The notes below the pieces were generated by a model. That model saw only the letters and a list, made by a program, of their open reading frames with translations. It was not told the DNA's origin and searched no databases. Shown here piece by piece: positions 16,636 to 24,734 of a stretch of 64,000 nt of DNA. The stretch covers positions 3,554,001 through 3,618,000 of the forward strand of contig NZ_JAMLIG010000001.1 of assembly GCF_023954305.1 (NCBI RefSeq), in the 5' to 3' direction. Positions within the stretch are counted from its first letter, which is position 1. The number at the start of each line of letters is the position of its first letter. Position numbers and translations under genes: made by a program. The stretch comes from Mesorhizobium sp. (lineage in GTDB: Bacteria; Pseudomonadota; Alphaproteobacteria; Rhizobiales; Rhizobiaceae).

Positions 16636-17331
16636 TCAGTCGACAAAGGCGTGGACGGCAGTGAAGCGCTCGAGCTCGTCGAAGACGGAAGCCTGCGGCA
16701 GCGAGTCTCCCTGCATTTCCGGAGGCACTTTCCAGCCTGGATCGACGCCGCGCATGTCCGGAAGCTCATGCGCGATTCCCTTGTGGCAGTCGATGCAGGT
16801 CGCCTCGCCGGAGAGTAGATAGCGCGTGTGGATCTCGGCGGCGCGCGGTGCCTGTTTCGACAGGTCCATCGCAACGGACGAGTGGCAGTTGCGGCATTCG
16901 AGGCTGTCATTGGCCCTGAGCCGCGCCCATTCGTGCTGGGCGAGCTCAAGCCGCTTGTCGAGGAATTTCTCGCGCGTGTTGATCGTGCCGAAGATTTTGC
17001 CCCAAACCTCCTTGGACGCCTGCATCTTGCGCGCGATCTTGTCCGTCCATTCGTGCGGCACGTGGCAATCGGGGCACGAGGCGCGAACGCCGGAGCGGTT
17101 GGAGAAGTGCACCGTGCGGCTGAGCTCTTCGTAGACGTTGTTCTCCATCTCGTGGCACGAGATGCAGAAAGCCTCGGTGTTGGTGATCTCGAGCGCCGTG
17201 TTGAAGGCGCCCCAGAAGATCACGCCGCCGAGGAAGCCGCCAAGGGTAAGGAACCCGAGGCTCAGCGTGCCGGCGGGCGTCGAGACGATGTTCCAGGCCC
17301 AGAGTGCCGCTCGCTTGAGCCTCTCCCACAT
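16636..17331 (-). CDS. napC: NapC, membrane-anchored tetraheme c-type cytochrome (quinol dehydrogenase)
   Basis: A 231-residue NapC/NirT-family cytochrome. One N-terminal membrane anchor (about 22-45) is followed by four CXXCH haem motifs at 56-60, 86-90, 146-150 and 179-183. It oxidises membrane quinol and passes electrons to NapAB in the periplasm. It is the last gene of the nap operon, starting 2 nt after the napB stop. No oddities are seen. Confidence 0.95.
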   Translation of the reverse strand: MWERLKRAALWAWNIVSTPAGTLSLGFLTLGGFLGGVIFWGAFNTALEITNTEAFCISCHEMENNVYEELSRTVHFSNRSGVRASCPDCHVPHEWTDKIARKMQASKEVWGKIFGTINTREKFLDKRLELAQHEWARLRANDSLECRNCHSSVAMDLSKQAPRAAEIHTRYLLSGEATCIDCHKGIAHELPDMRGVDPGWKVPPEMQGDSLPQASVFDELERFTAVHAFVD

Positions 17332-17332
17332 C

Positions 17333-17794
17333 CTATTGATCCCCGGCGTGGCCGACGCCGAGCTCGCTCATGTCGACGAACGTGTTGCCGATCAGCGCCG
17401 GCGTATCTGCCTGCGGCACGTGGCAGGCAGTGCAGAAATAGCGCCGAGGCGAGACGTCGGCGAGCATCTGGCCATCGCGGGTCTGGTAGTGGGTGACGCT
17501 GATCATCGGCGCGCCGGAGCCTTGAGTGAATTCGCGCTTGTGGCAGGACATGCAGCGATTGGTGTTGACCGAGAGCTGGTAGCCTTCGATCGAATGTGGG
17601 ATCACCGGCGGCTGCTCGGGATAGGCGCGCATCTGGCGGACATCGTCGACCGTCCAGCGCGGGATCGGGTTCGCCGGCTCCACATCCATCGGCTGGCCGG
17701 CGCCGGTCAGTGGCGGCACGATCTCGACCGACATCTGCGCAAAGGCCACGGTTGCGGCTGCAGCAAGCAAGCCGGCGGCAAATGCGACGCGCAT
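17333..17794 (-). CDS. napB: NapB, periplasmic diheme cytochrome c subunit of nitrate reductase
   Basis: A 153-residue diheme cytochrome with a signal peptide (1 to about 19, ending VAFA-Q) and two CXXCH motifs at 81-85 and 121-125, as usual for NapB. The start at 17794 lies 9 nt after the napA stop. A much longer reading of this frame through napA is a shadow. It transfers electrons from NapC to NapA. Confidence 0.94.
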   Translation of the reverse strand: MRVAFAAGLLAAAATVAFAQMSVEIVPPLTGAGQPMDVEPANPIPRWTVDDVRQMRAYPEQPPVIPHSIEGYQLSVNTNRCMSCHKREFTQGSGAPMISVTHYQTRDGQMLADVSPRRYFCTACHVPQADTPALIGNTFVDMSELGVGHAGDQ

Positions 17795-17802
17795 GCGGCG
17801 CG

Positions 17803-20301
17803 TCAGACGGGGACGACCTTGACCGCGCATTTCTTGAAATCCGTCTGCTTGGAGATGGGATCGGTGGCGTCGAGCGTGACCTTGTTGATGAGCTTGCTGG
17901 CGTCGAACCAGGGCACGAAGACAACGCCGCGCGGCATGCGGTTGCGGCCCCGCGTCTCGACCCGGACACGGATCTCGCCGCGGCGGGAGACGACGCGAAC
18001 CTCGCCGCCCTGATTGATGCCGCGCCGCCGCGCATCGTCGGCGTTCATGAAGCACACCGCACCGGGAAACGCCTTGTAGAGTTCGGGCACACGCATCGTC
18101 ATCGAGCCGGAATGCCAGTGCTCGAGAACGCGGCCGGTGACGAGCCACACGTCGTATTCGTCGTCGGGCGTTTCGGCCGGCGGTTCGTAGGGGACGGCGA
18201 GGATCACCGCCTTGCCGTCGGGCCGGCCGTAGAACTTCACGCCCTCGCCGGGTTTGACGTAGGGATCGAGGCCCTCGCGGTAGCGCCACTTGGTCTCCTT
18301 GCCGTCGACGACCGGCCAGCGCAGGCCGCGAACCTCGTGATAGGTGTCGTAGGGCGCGAGATCGTGGCCGTGGCCGCGACCGAACTCGGCATATTCCTCG
18401 AACAGGCCCTTGTGGAGGTAGAAGCCGAATTCCTTCGATTCCTGGTTCTCGTATTCGGCGTTGAGCTCCGACAGCGGGAACCGGTCGACCTTGCCATTGC
18501 GGAACAGGACGTCGAACAGCGTCTTGCCCTTGTAGTCCGGATTGGCGGCGAGGATCTCGGCCGGCCAGACCTCGTCGGTGGTGAAGCGCTTCGAAAATTC
18601 GACGAGCTGCCAGACGTCGGAGCGGGCCTCGCCGGGCGCATTGACGAGCTGGTGCCAGACATGGGTGCGGCGTTCCGCGTTGCCGTAGGCGCCTTCCTTC
18701 TCCACCCACATCGCAGCGGGAAGGATGACGTCGGCCGACAGCGCGGTCACTGTCGGATAGGCGTCCGAGACGACGATGAAATTGTCCGGATTGCGGTAGC
18801 CCGGATAGGTCTCGTTCGAGCTGTTAGGGGCCGCCTGGACGTTGTTGTTGACCTGCACCCAATAGAAGTTGAGCTTGCCGTCCTTCAGCATCCGGTCCTG
18901 CTGGACGGCGTGAAAGCCGGGCTTGTCGGGCAGGAGGCCTTCCGGCACGCGCCAAACCTCTTCGGTATGGCGGCGGTGTTCGGGGTTCGTGACCACCATG
19001 TCGGCGGGGAGGCGGTGGGCGAAGGTGCCGACCTCGCGCGCGGTGCCGCAGGCCGAGGGCTGGCCTGTCAGCGAGAACGGGCTGTTGCCGGGTTCGGAGA
19101 TTTTTCCGGTGAGGAGATGGATATTGTAGACCATCTGGTTCGCCCAGACGCCGCGGACGTGCTGGTTGAAGCCCATGGTCCAGAGCGACATGACCTTGAC
19201 GCCGGGGTCGGCATAGAGTTCGGCCAGTTGTTCGAGGAAGCCGGGTTCCACACCCGAGAGTTCGGACACTTTTTCCAGCGTGTATTCCGACACCAGCGCC
19301 TTGAACGCCTCGAAATCGATGGGTTCCATCTTGCCGGGGTCGGCAGCACCTTTGGCCGCCATTTCCACCGGATTGTCGGGCCGCAGGCCGTAGCCGATAT
19401 CGGTCGCGCCGCTCATGAAGACGGCATGGTCGCGAACGAAAGCCTCGTTGACGCGGCCGGTCTGGATGATGTGGTTGGCGATGTAGTTGAGGATCGCCAG
19501 ATCCGTGCCGGGCTTAAAGACGATCGGGATGTCGGCCAGGTCCATCGAGCGGTGGGTGAAGGTGGACAGAACCGCGCAGCGGACGTGGGGGTGGCCGAGC
19601 CGGCGGTCGGCGAGCCGGGTCCACAGGATCGGGTGCATCTCCGCCATGTTCGAGCCCCACAGCACGAAGGCGTCGGCATGCTCGAAATCGTCGTAGCAGC
19701 CCATCGGTTCGTCCATGCCGAAGCTGCGCATGAAGGCGACGGCGGCCGAGGCCATGCAGTGGCGGGCGTTGGGGTCGAGGTTGTTGGAGCGGAAGCCGGC
19801 GCGCATGAGCTTGGTCGCGGCATAGCCCTCGAAGATCGTCCACTGGCCGGAGCCGAACATGCCGACGGCGGTCGGGCCCTTTTCCCGGAGCACCCGCTTG
19901 CACTGGTCGGCCATGACGTCGAACGCCTCGTCCCAGGAGACAGGCTCGAACTCGCCGTCCTTGCTGTAGGCGCCGTCGCGCTTGCGCATCAAAGGCGTCG
20001 TCAGGCGGTCCTGGCCGTACATGATCTTTGACAGGAAATAGCCCTTGACGCAGTTCAGGCCGCGATTGACCTCGGCCTGCGTGTCGCCGTGGGTGGCGAC
20101 GACCTTGCCCTCCTTCACCCCCACCATGACGCCGCATCCGGTGCCGCAGAAGCGGCAGGGGGCCTTGGACCACTTGATCTCGAGTGCTTCGACACCGCCG
20201 GGTACGGGTTGCGCCGACGCCGGAAGCGAAATGCCCGCGGACGCGGCGGCAAGCGCCGCCGCATGCGCCTTCAGGAGATCGCGGCGGGTGAGTTCCGTCA
20301 T
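17803..20301 (-). CDS. napA: NapA, periplasmic nitrate reductase catalytic subunit
   Basis: An 832-residue molybdopterin (bis-MGD) enzyme that reduces nitrate to nitrite in the periplasm. It has a twin-arginine signal (T-R-R-D-L-L-K at 5-11), a 4Fe-4S site (C49, C52, C56, C84 in 'CRFCGTGC' and 'GLNC') and the molybdenum-ligand cysteine C182 in 'NARHCMASA'. Length and motifs are standard. The start overlaps the napD stop by 4 nt. The whole operon reads napE-D-A-B-C on the minus strand. Confidence 0.97.
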   Translation of the reverse strand: MTELTRRDLLKAHAAALAAASAGISLPASAQPVPGGVEALEIKWSKAPCRFCGTGCGVMVGVKEGKVVATHGDTQAEVNRGLNCVKGYFLSKIMYGQDRLTTPLMRKRDGAYSKDGEFEPVSWDEAFDVMADQCKRVLREKGPTAVGMFGSGQWTIFEGYAATKLMRAGFRSNNLDPNARHCMASAAVAFMRSFGMDEPMGCYDDFEHADAFVLWGSNMAEMHPILWTRLADRRLGHPHVRCAVLSTFTHRSMDLADIPIVFKPGTDLAILNYIANHIIQTGRVNEAFVRDHAVFMSGATDIGYGLRPDNPVEMAAKGAADPGKMEPIDFEAFKALVSEYTLEKVSELSGVEPGFLEQLAELYADPGVKVMSLWTMGFNQHVRGVWANQMVYNIHLLTGKISEPGNSPFSLTGQPSACGTAREVGTFAHRLPADMVVTNPEHRRHTEEVWRVPEGLLPDKPGFHAVQQDRMLKDGKLNFYWVQVNNNVQAAPNSSNETYPGYRNPDNFIVVSDAYPTVTALSADVILPAAMWVEKEGAYGNAERRTHVWHQLVNAPGEARSDVWQLVEFSKRFTTDEVWPAEILAANPDYKGKTLFDVLFRNGKVDRFPLSELNAEYENQESKEFGFYLHKGLFEEYAEFGRGHGHDLAPYDTYHEVRGLRWPVVDGKETKWRYREGLDPYVKPGEGVKFYGRPDGKAVILAVPYEPPAETPDDEYDVWLVTGRVLEHWHSGSMTMRVPELYKAFPGAVCFMNADDARRRGINQGGEVRVVSRRGEIRVRVETRGRNRMPRGVVFVPWFDASKLINKVTLDATDPISKQTDFKKCAVKVVPV

Positions 20302-20603
20302 GATCCGGTCTCCTTATGCGCTTCGATATGTTCGAACACCATGTTCGCCGCGATCACGCCGTCGAGGAGGGCAATGCGGGTCAGCGTCTCGCCCAGCATG
20401 CCGGTGGTCGGACCCTCGATGGTGACGACGAGGCGGGTACCTTCGGCGGCGTGGACCTCGACGCCCGGCATCTGCGCAAGACGCGCACTGACATCCTCCC
20501 GGCGGGCCGGGAGCGCGACGACGACGGCGGAGGAGATGTGGTGGGCCTCTTTGCCGGCTCCGGTCAGCAGGGCGCGGCGAGTGAGGGTGGGTGTCTGACG
20601 CAT
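20298..20603 (-). CDS. napD: NapD, nitrate reductase maturation chaperone, with a NapF-like N-terminal extension
   Basis: A 101-residue protein whose body from residue 20 ('AHHISSAVVVALPAR') is typical NapD, the chaperone that binds the NapA Tat signal. The first 19 residues ('MRQTPTLTRRALLTGAGKE') are not typical of NapD and instead look like the N-terminus of NapF, which usually lies between napE and napD and begins with T-R-R-x-L-L-T-G. No napF gene is present, so this could be the scar of an in-frame deletion that joined napF to napD. The gene begins 3 nt after the napE stop. Confidence 0.88.
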   Translation of the reverse strand: MRQTPTLTRRALLTGAGKEAHHISSAVVVALPARREDVSARLAQMPGVEVHAAEGTRLVVTIEGPTTGMLGETLTRIALLDGVIAANMVFEHIEAHKETGS

Positions 20604-20606
20604 CCG

Positions 20607-20804
20607 CTAGCCTCCCGGAGGTCCGGGCGGACCGAAGACGATCTGCCACATCCAGACAAGGAAGCCGTATCCGCCCACCACGCCGACGGCGACGATCGGC
20701 CAGATGCCGAAGGCGAGAACGAGAAAGGCCAGGAATTCCCGGCGTCTCGCCTTCCTCGGGGAAAGGTCGGGGTATGCGACTGCCTCTCGGCTGTCCTGGG
20801 TCAT
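20607..20804 (-). CDS. napE: NapE, small membrane protein of the nap operon
   Basis: A 65-residue protein with one or two hydrophobic segments ('FLAFLVLAFGIWPIVAVGVVG' and the following helix) and the charged 'SPRKARRREF' before them, the typical NapE layout. I used the ATG at 20804, which has GAGGGAG just upstream, rather than an upstream codon at 20861. It is the first gene of the nap operon. NapE has no established biochemical role. Confidence 0.88.
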   Translation of the reverse strand: MTQDSREAVAYPDLSPRKARRREFLAFLVLAFGIWPIVAVGVVGGYGFLVWMWQIVFGPPGPPGG

Positions 20805-20917
20805 GACTCCCTCATAGGCCTGGGACAGAATGATCCGCCGAGCGACGGACCATATGGTCAACCTATAGGCAGATGCCGCTTTGGCAAGCCCTTATCATGT
20901 CTTCTCCCAACGGGATG
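20805..20917 (-). promoter_or_regulatory. nap operon promoter region with two dyads
   Basis: The 113-nt gap upstream of napE holds a perfect 12-bp palindrome GACCATATGGTC (20848-20859). A weaker NnrR-like dyad TTGCC-N4-CGGCA lies on the minus strand at 20874-20887 (7 of 10 to TTGCG-N4-CGCAA). Both are candidates for nitrate/NO or redox control. No confident -35/-10 is assigned. Confidence 0.45.
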
Positions 20918-22156
20918 TCAGGCACCGATGCGCCGGCCCCACAGGATTGGAGCGTACCGGACGGCAAACAACAGAAAACCGGCGCTCCAGAGGCTGCCGC
21001 CGGCGGCAAGGGTCGCGATGTACCAGCTGTCGGCGAACGGCGCGGCGACGCGGAGCACGGCGCCGAGGGTGACAAGCACATACATGCCCACGATGGAACG
21101 GTCCGCGACGATCGTCCGCCCGGTATGGCCGAGGCTTGCCCTTGTCATCACCGCGAGCGTCATCGTGCCGACTGCGCCGGCTGTCAGAGCATGGAGCGCC
21201 GCGCTCGACGGCACGGCAGGCGTCAGGATCGACAGGCCAAGCAGGGCAAGTGCGGCGGCCAGCCAGCCATAGGCCAGATGCAGCACGAACAGGATCGCTT
21301 CGGACAGCGTTCGCAGTCCCTGCCACCGCGCCAGGCGCAGGGCGAGCAGGGCACCGGCCGCGACCAGCAGGACGCCGGTGAAGGGCGATTCGGCGGCCAC
21401 GACCCAGGCCGCCATCGCCACGACCGTTGCAACGAGAGCTGCCTTGTCGACGGCCCCAAAACTCGCCGGCAGCTTGGCGACCTTTTCCCGCGCCAGCCAG
21501 TTGCGGGTGAAGCTCGGGACGATACGGCCGCCGATCAGCGCGATCAAAGCCGCTGCCACGGCGACAGCCAGCTGATGGCCGAGTTCGTGCGGCAGCAGAT
21601 AGAGGTTGGCGGCGTGGTCGGCCGCGTTGGCCAGGCCGAACAGCGAGATCATCACCGCCACCGGCGCGTTCTTCCAGTTGCGTCCTGCGACGACCTCACG
21701 CCAGACGGCGAACGCCAGCAACGCCGGGAAGGCGAGGTCGACGGCGAGCGCCAGATGGGGATCTGGCGACAGGAGATTGGCCAACCGGCCGGCAAGCCAG
21801 AGAGCGACGAGCAGGGCGAGCGGCCGGCCGCTGATCGGCAGCCGCCCGGTCCAGTTGGGGATGGCAGTCAGGACGAAACCCGCGATGACCGCGCCGAGAT
21901 AGCCGAACAGCATCTCGTGCGCATGCCAGTGCAGACCGTCGAAAGGGCTCGGCAATTCGACGCCGCCGAGATAGACGAAAAGCCAGAGCGGGATTGCCAG
22001 CCCGGCATAGAGCGCGGCGAGGAAGAAGAAAGGGCGAAAGCCATATTGCAGGATGGGCGGCGTCGTCAGAAGGCGTCCACGGCCGTCGCGGGAGGTGTCG
22101 CCGGCCTTGCGGGCCGCTCGCGGCACGGAACGGTCGGCGGGGGCGGAAACGGACAT
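20918..22156 (-). CDS. nnrS: NnrS-family haem/copper membrane protein
   Basis: A 412-residue protein with about twelve membrane segments and the NnrS blocks 'LQYGFRPFFFLAALYAG' (37-53) and 'LHWHAHEMLFGYLGAVIAGF' (76-95), whose histidines are thought to bind haem. NnrS is linked to nitrosative stress tolerance during denitrification. It lies between the small gene downstream of nirV and the nap promoter, on the same strand as both. The first codon overlaps the stop of the preceding cistron, so nirK-nirV-small gene-nnrS may be one transcript. Confidence 0.92.
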   Translation of the reverse strand: MSVSAPADRSVPRAARKAGDTSRDGRGRLLTTPPILQYGFRPFFFLAALYAGLAIPLWLFVYLGGVELPSPFDGLHWHAHEMLFGYLGAVIAGFVLTAIPNWTGRLPISGRPLALLVALWLAGRLANLLSPDPHLALAVDLAFPALLAFAVWREVVAGRNWKNAPVAVMISLFGLANAADHAANLYLLPHELGHQLAVAVAAALIALIGGRIVPSFTRNWLAREKVAKLPASFGAVDKAALVATVVAMAAWVVAAESPFTGVLLVAAGALLALRLARWQGLRTLSEAILFVLHLAYGWLAAALALLGLSILTPAVPSSAALHALTAGAVGTMTLAVMTRASLGHTGRTIVADRSIVGMYVLVTLGAVLRVAAPFADSWYIATLAAGGSLWSAGFLLFAVRYAPILWGRRIGA

Positions 22157-22539
22157 CAGGCACGGCCTCCGGCCGCACGGCGCGCGGCAGCGGCCCCGAA
22201 CGCGGCGAAATCGGCGACGTCCTGGAACAGGCCGGCGATCTCGTCGAAGGCCGACCGGTCCGGTTCGTCCGGCATCAGATCGTCCAGTTCGCCGAGGAGG
22301 GCCAGCACCAGGACGATCGCATCGCGCATCTTGCGGGCATCGACCAGGGCGTCGGCACGCCGGACCAGCTCGGCCTCCGCGCCGACCTGGTCGAGCATCT
22401 CGTTCGCAGCCTCGCGGCAGCCGCAGTCGAGGTTCGCTTCGGAGAGGCCACGTCTCAACCGGTCGACGACGCTCTCGCGACCGTCCGGGAATGATTCCAC
22501 CGATACCGCACCACGGCCGAATTCTGCTCTTATCGTCAT
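22156..22539 (-). CDS. Conserved small protein between nirV and nnrS, function unknown
   Basis: A 127-residue, mostly helical, acidic protein. A Cys-Gly-Cys ('NLDCGCREAANEML') lies near residue 38, and there are several Asp/Glu-rich helices. I set the start at the ATG at 22539, 12 nt after the nirV stop; the longer reading to 22605 runs into nirV. It is coupled to nnrS by an overlapping stop/start. I do not recognise a named family. Position alone suggests a role in nitrite or NO metabolism. Confidence 0.7.
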   Translation of the reverse strand: MTIRAEFGRGAVSVESFPDGRESVVDRLRRGLSEANLDCGCREAANEMLDQVGAEAELVRRADALVDARKMRDAIVLVLALLGELDDLMPDEPDRSAFDEIAGLFQDVADFAAFGAAAARRAAGGRA

Positions 22540-22550
22540 TGAAGCATCTC

Positions 22551-23447
22551 TCAGAAGGGGGTCGAATGCTGACCCAACAGGCTGCGCAGCCGCGCGTCGG
22601 CCCACGCGATCAAGGGGAAATCGGCGTCGCGGACGAGCCGGAAACCGAGGTTCTCGGGCGGCGTGCCGACGGCGCAGCCGCCGCTCTTGCCGTCGCGGAC
22701 GAAGTTGGACATGTAGGCGCGGTGGCGGCCTTCAAGCACGTGCACGCCGCAGTTTTCCGTCGTGCTGAGCACAGTCTTGCGGTCGCCCGACAGCGTAACG
22801 CGTTGGTAGCAGGTCGAGGTCCACTCCCAGACGTTGCCGCCGAAATCCTCGATGCCGATGGAATTCGGACCGTAGTGGCCGCGCGGCTTGGGCTCCGGGT
22901 CGGGCGGACGCTTCGACGCGGCCTCCTCGCGGTAGCGCCTGAGCCAGCGGACCGCCGGGTTGGCCGGATCGTCGGCCTGTGCCGTAAAACTCTCGCCACC
23001 AAAGCGCTCGCCGGCGGCGACCGCGGCCTCGAGCGCCGTCGGCAGCCGCCAGTTTGCGCCGGTGCCGCGCGAATACCAGCTGGCATAGGCCTGTGCGTCG
23101 AGCCAGTTCACGCCGGTGACGGGGACGTCGAGGGGGTTGGGCCGCGCATCGGCCGGACGGCAGGCACCATCGGTGACGCAACGCTCGTAGTCGGCGAGAC
23201 TCACTTGGCGCTTCATGATGCGGAAGGCCGGGGTTTCGATCTTCATGGAAGGCGCGGTTGCCGGCCGCGCATCGAGGAGGAATTCGCCGGGAAGGGGATA
23301 GTCGATGGCCGTCGCGGCGATTTCCACCGTCTCGGCGAGGGGGAGACGGGGAGTGTCGACCGGCTTGCCCGCCACACCCATCGCGGCGAACGGCACCGCG
23401 AGTGAGGCGACCGCGCCCATTGCGACTTCAAACAGGTTGACGTGCAT
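22551..23447 (-). CDS. nirV: NirV, formylglycine-generating-enzyme-like protein paired with nirK
   Basis: A 298-residue protein with an N-terminal hydrophobic export segment and a SUMF1/FGE-sulfatase domain ('VSLADYERCVTDGAC', 'PVTGVNWLDAQAYASWYS', 'GNVWEWTSTCY', 'GFRLVRD'). NirV proteins are a standard partner of copper nitrite reductases but their function is unproven. It follows nirK after 52 nt that hold a strong hairpin. Confidence 0.9.
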   Translation of the reverse strand: MHVNLFEVAMGAVASLAVPFAAMGVAGKPVDTPRLPLAETVEIAATAIDYPLPGEFLLDARPATAPSMKIETPAFRIMKRQVSLADYERCVTDGACRPADARPNPLDVPVTGVNWLDAQAYASWYSRGTGANWRLPTALEAAVAAGERFGGESFTAQADDPANPAVRWLRRYREEAASKRPPDPEPKPRGHYGPNSIGIEDFGGNVWEWTSTCYQRVTLSGDRKTVLSTTENCGVHVLEGRHRAYMSNFVRDGKSGGCAVGTPPENLGFRLVRDADFPLIAWADARLRSLLGQHSTPF

Positions 23448-23464
23448 GACAGCCCCCGATGAGT

Positions 23465-23491
23465 GGCGCGGCCGGACGAGCCGGCCGCGCC
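23465..23491 (-). terminator. Strong hairpin between nirK and nirV
   Basis: An 11-bp perfect GC stem (GGCGCGGCCGG / CCGGCCGCGCC) with a 5-nt loop sits 9 nt after the nirK stop and 18 nt before nirV. No T-run follows, so it more likely attenuates read-through or protects the nirK mRNA end, giving more nirK than nirV. Confidence 0.6.
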
Positions 23492-23499
23492 CCGGACGA

Positions 23500-24612
23500 T
23501 CAGTTGGTCGTGATCGGGCTCGGAGCCACGACCTGCTTCATCAGATCGTCGTTCCATTCGCCGTCGACCACGAAGTGCGCCGTGGCGCCCAGTTCCACCG
23601 CCTCGATCAGGTTGTGGTTGACGTAGGCGTAGACGCCCGGCTGGAGGAAGGTGTAGAGCGCCGCGCCGGCCGATCCGCCGCGGATGAACCAGGTTTCCAG
23701 ATCCTTGGCAGGCGGGTTGGCGAACTTGCCTTCTTCCCAGACATAGTCGCCATGGCCGCCGATCAGGTGCGGGCGGGTGTCGCGGTTGGCCTGCGAGTGG
23801 ACGATGAGCACCGTCTCGCCGACCTTCGACTTCATGGCGTTGTCGCCCGTCAGCGCACCCTTGGCGCCGTTGAAGACGACGTGGGTGGGGATCAGGCCGC
23901 GCATGACCTGGACCGTGTCGGCATAGGATTCGCCATGCGATTCATAGGTCTTGTAGTTGCCCTCCTCGTCGCGCGGAACGTAGAAGTCGTTCTCGCCGAT
24001 GTAGAAGACCTTGTCGTAGCGCAGCGCCTCGCCCTTTTCGTTCTTAAGGCCGTCGCGGGGCAGGACCATGATCGTGCCGCTCATGCCGGAGACGACGTGC
24101 CAAGGGATCATCGCCCCTTCAGGCGCGCAGTGGTAGACGAAGGTCCCCGAGCGGGTGGCCTTGAAGCGCAGCTTGACCTGCTCGCCGGGATTGATGAGCG
24201 TGAGTGCCCCGCCGCCGAGCGCCCCGGTCGCCGCGTGGAAGTCGATGTTGTGCGGCATGGAGTTGGTGTCGGGGTTGATCAGCGTCAGCTCGACATAGTC
24301 GCCCTCGTGGACGACCATCATCGGACCGGGCATCGAGCCATTGAAGGTCATGGCCTGGAATTCGGTTCCTTCGTCGTCGATGACGACCTTCTTCTCCTCG
24401 ATCGGCATGACGAACTCGACCACCTTCGGTCCGCTCGTCGCGACCTGCTCATGCGCGTGGACGAATGGCGGAGCAACCAGAGTGATCTTCTGGCGCGGAA
24501 GTGCTGCGATCTCGGCCTCGGTGACCGGAGCGGCGGTGGCCAGCCTGGGCAATGCCCCCGCCAGCATGGTTGCGGCCGCTGCTCCCAGAAGGGCTTGGCG
24601 ACGCGTGAACAT
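23500..24612 (-). CDS. nirK: NirK, copper-containing nitrite reductase
   Basis: A 370-residue periplasmic enzyme reducing nitrite to NO. An N-terminal Tat-type signal (F-T-R-R-Q-A-L-L-G, 2-10) is followed by two cupredoxin domains. Type 1 copper ligands are His121, Cys162, His172 and Met177 ('YHCAPEGAMIPWHVVSGMSG'). Type 2 ligands include His126 and His161, and the catalytic Asp124 is in 'HNIDFHAATG'. The second domain carries 'HSQANRDTRPHLIGGHGDYVW'. This is a standard class I NirK. Pseudoazurin at 16124 is the likely donor. A TTG-N8-CAA box lies 68 bp upstream. Confidence 0.97.
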   Translation of the reverse strand: MFTRRQALLGAAAATMLAGALPRLATAAPVTEAEIAALPRQKITLVAPPFVHAHEQVATSGPKVVEFVMPIEEKKVVIDDEGTEFQAMTFNGSMPGPMMVVHEGDYVELTLINPDTNSMPHNIDFHAATGALGGGALTLINPGEQVKLRFKATRSGTFVYHCAPEGAMIPWHVVSGMSGTIMVLPRDGLKNEKGEALRYDKVFYIGENDFYVPRDEEGNYKTYESHGESYADTVQVMRGLIPTHVVFNGAKGALTGDNAMKSKVGETVLIVHSQANRDTRPHLIGGHGDYVWEEGKFANPPAKDLETWFIRGGSAGAALYTFLQPGVYAYVNHNLIEAVELGATAHFVVDGEWNDDLMKQVVAPSPITTN

Positions 24613-24679
24613 ATCGGTTCTCCTTGTGATCCATCCATTTTGACAAGCAAAAGGCTACGCGCGCTTCGGGCGGCGTTCT

Positions 24680-24693
24680 TTGCGCTGCAACAA
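24680..24693 (-). promoter_or_regulatory. Dnr/NnrR-type box upstream of nirK
   Basis: TTGCGCTGCAACAA has the TTG-N8-CAA layout and a TTGCG half-site like NnrR/Dnr boxes. It ends 68 bp before the nirK ATG on the minus strand. A second perfect dyad, TTTTG-N5-CAAAA at 24638-24652, lies nearer the start. Confidence 0.65.
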
Positions 24694-24734
24694 ATTCCGT
24701 GCGGGTATCGGAGCACCGGCCGGTCGGGCTCGGG

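Noticed and set aside
17596..20031. 811-codon open frame on + opposite napA
   Set aside because: It is a high-G+C antisense shadow. The minus strand codes complete NapA with all cofactor motifs.
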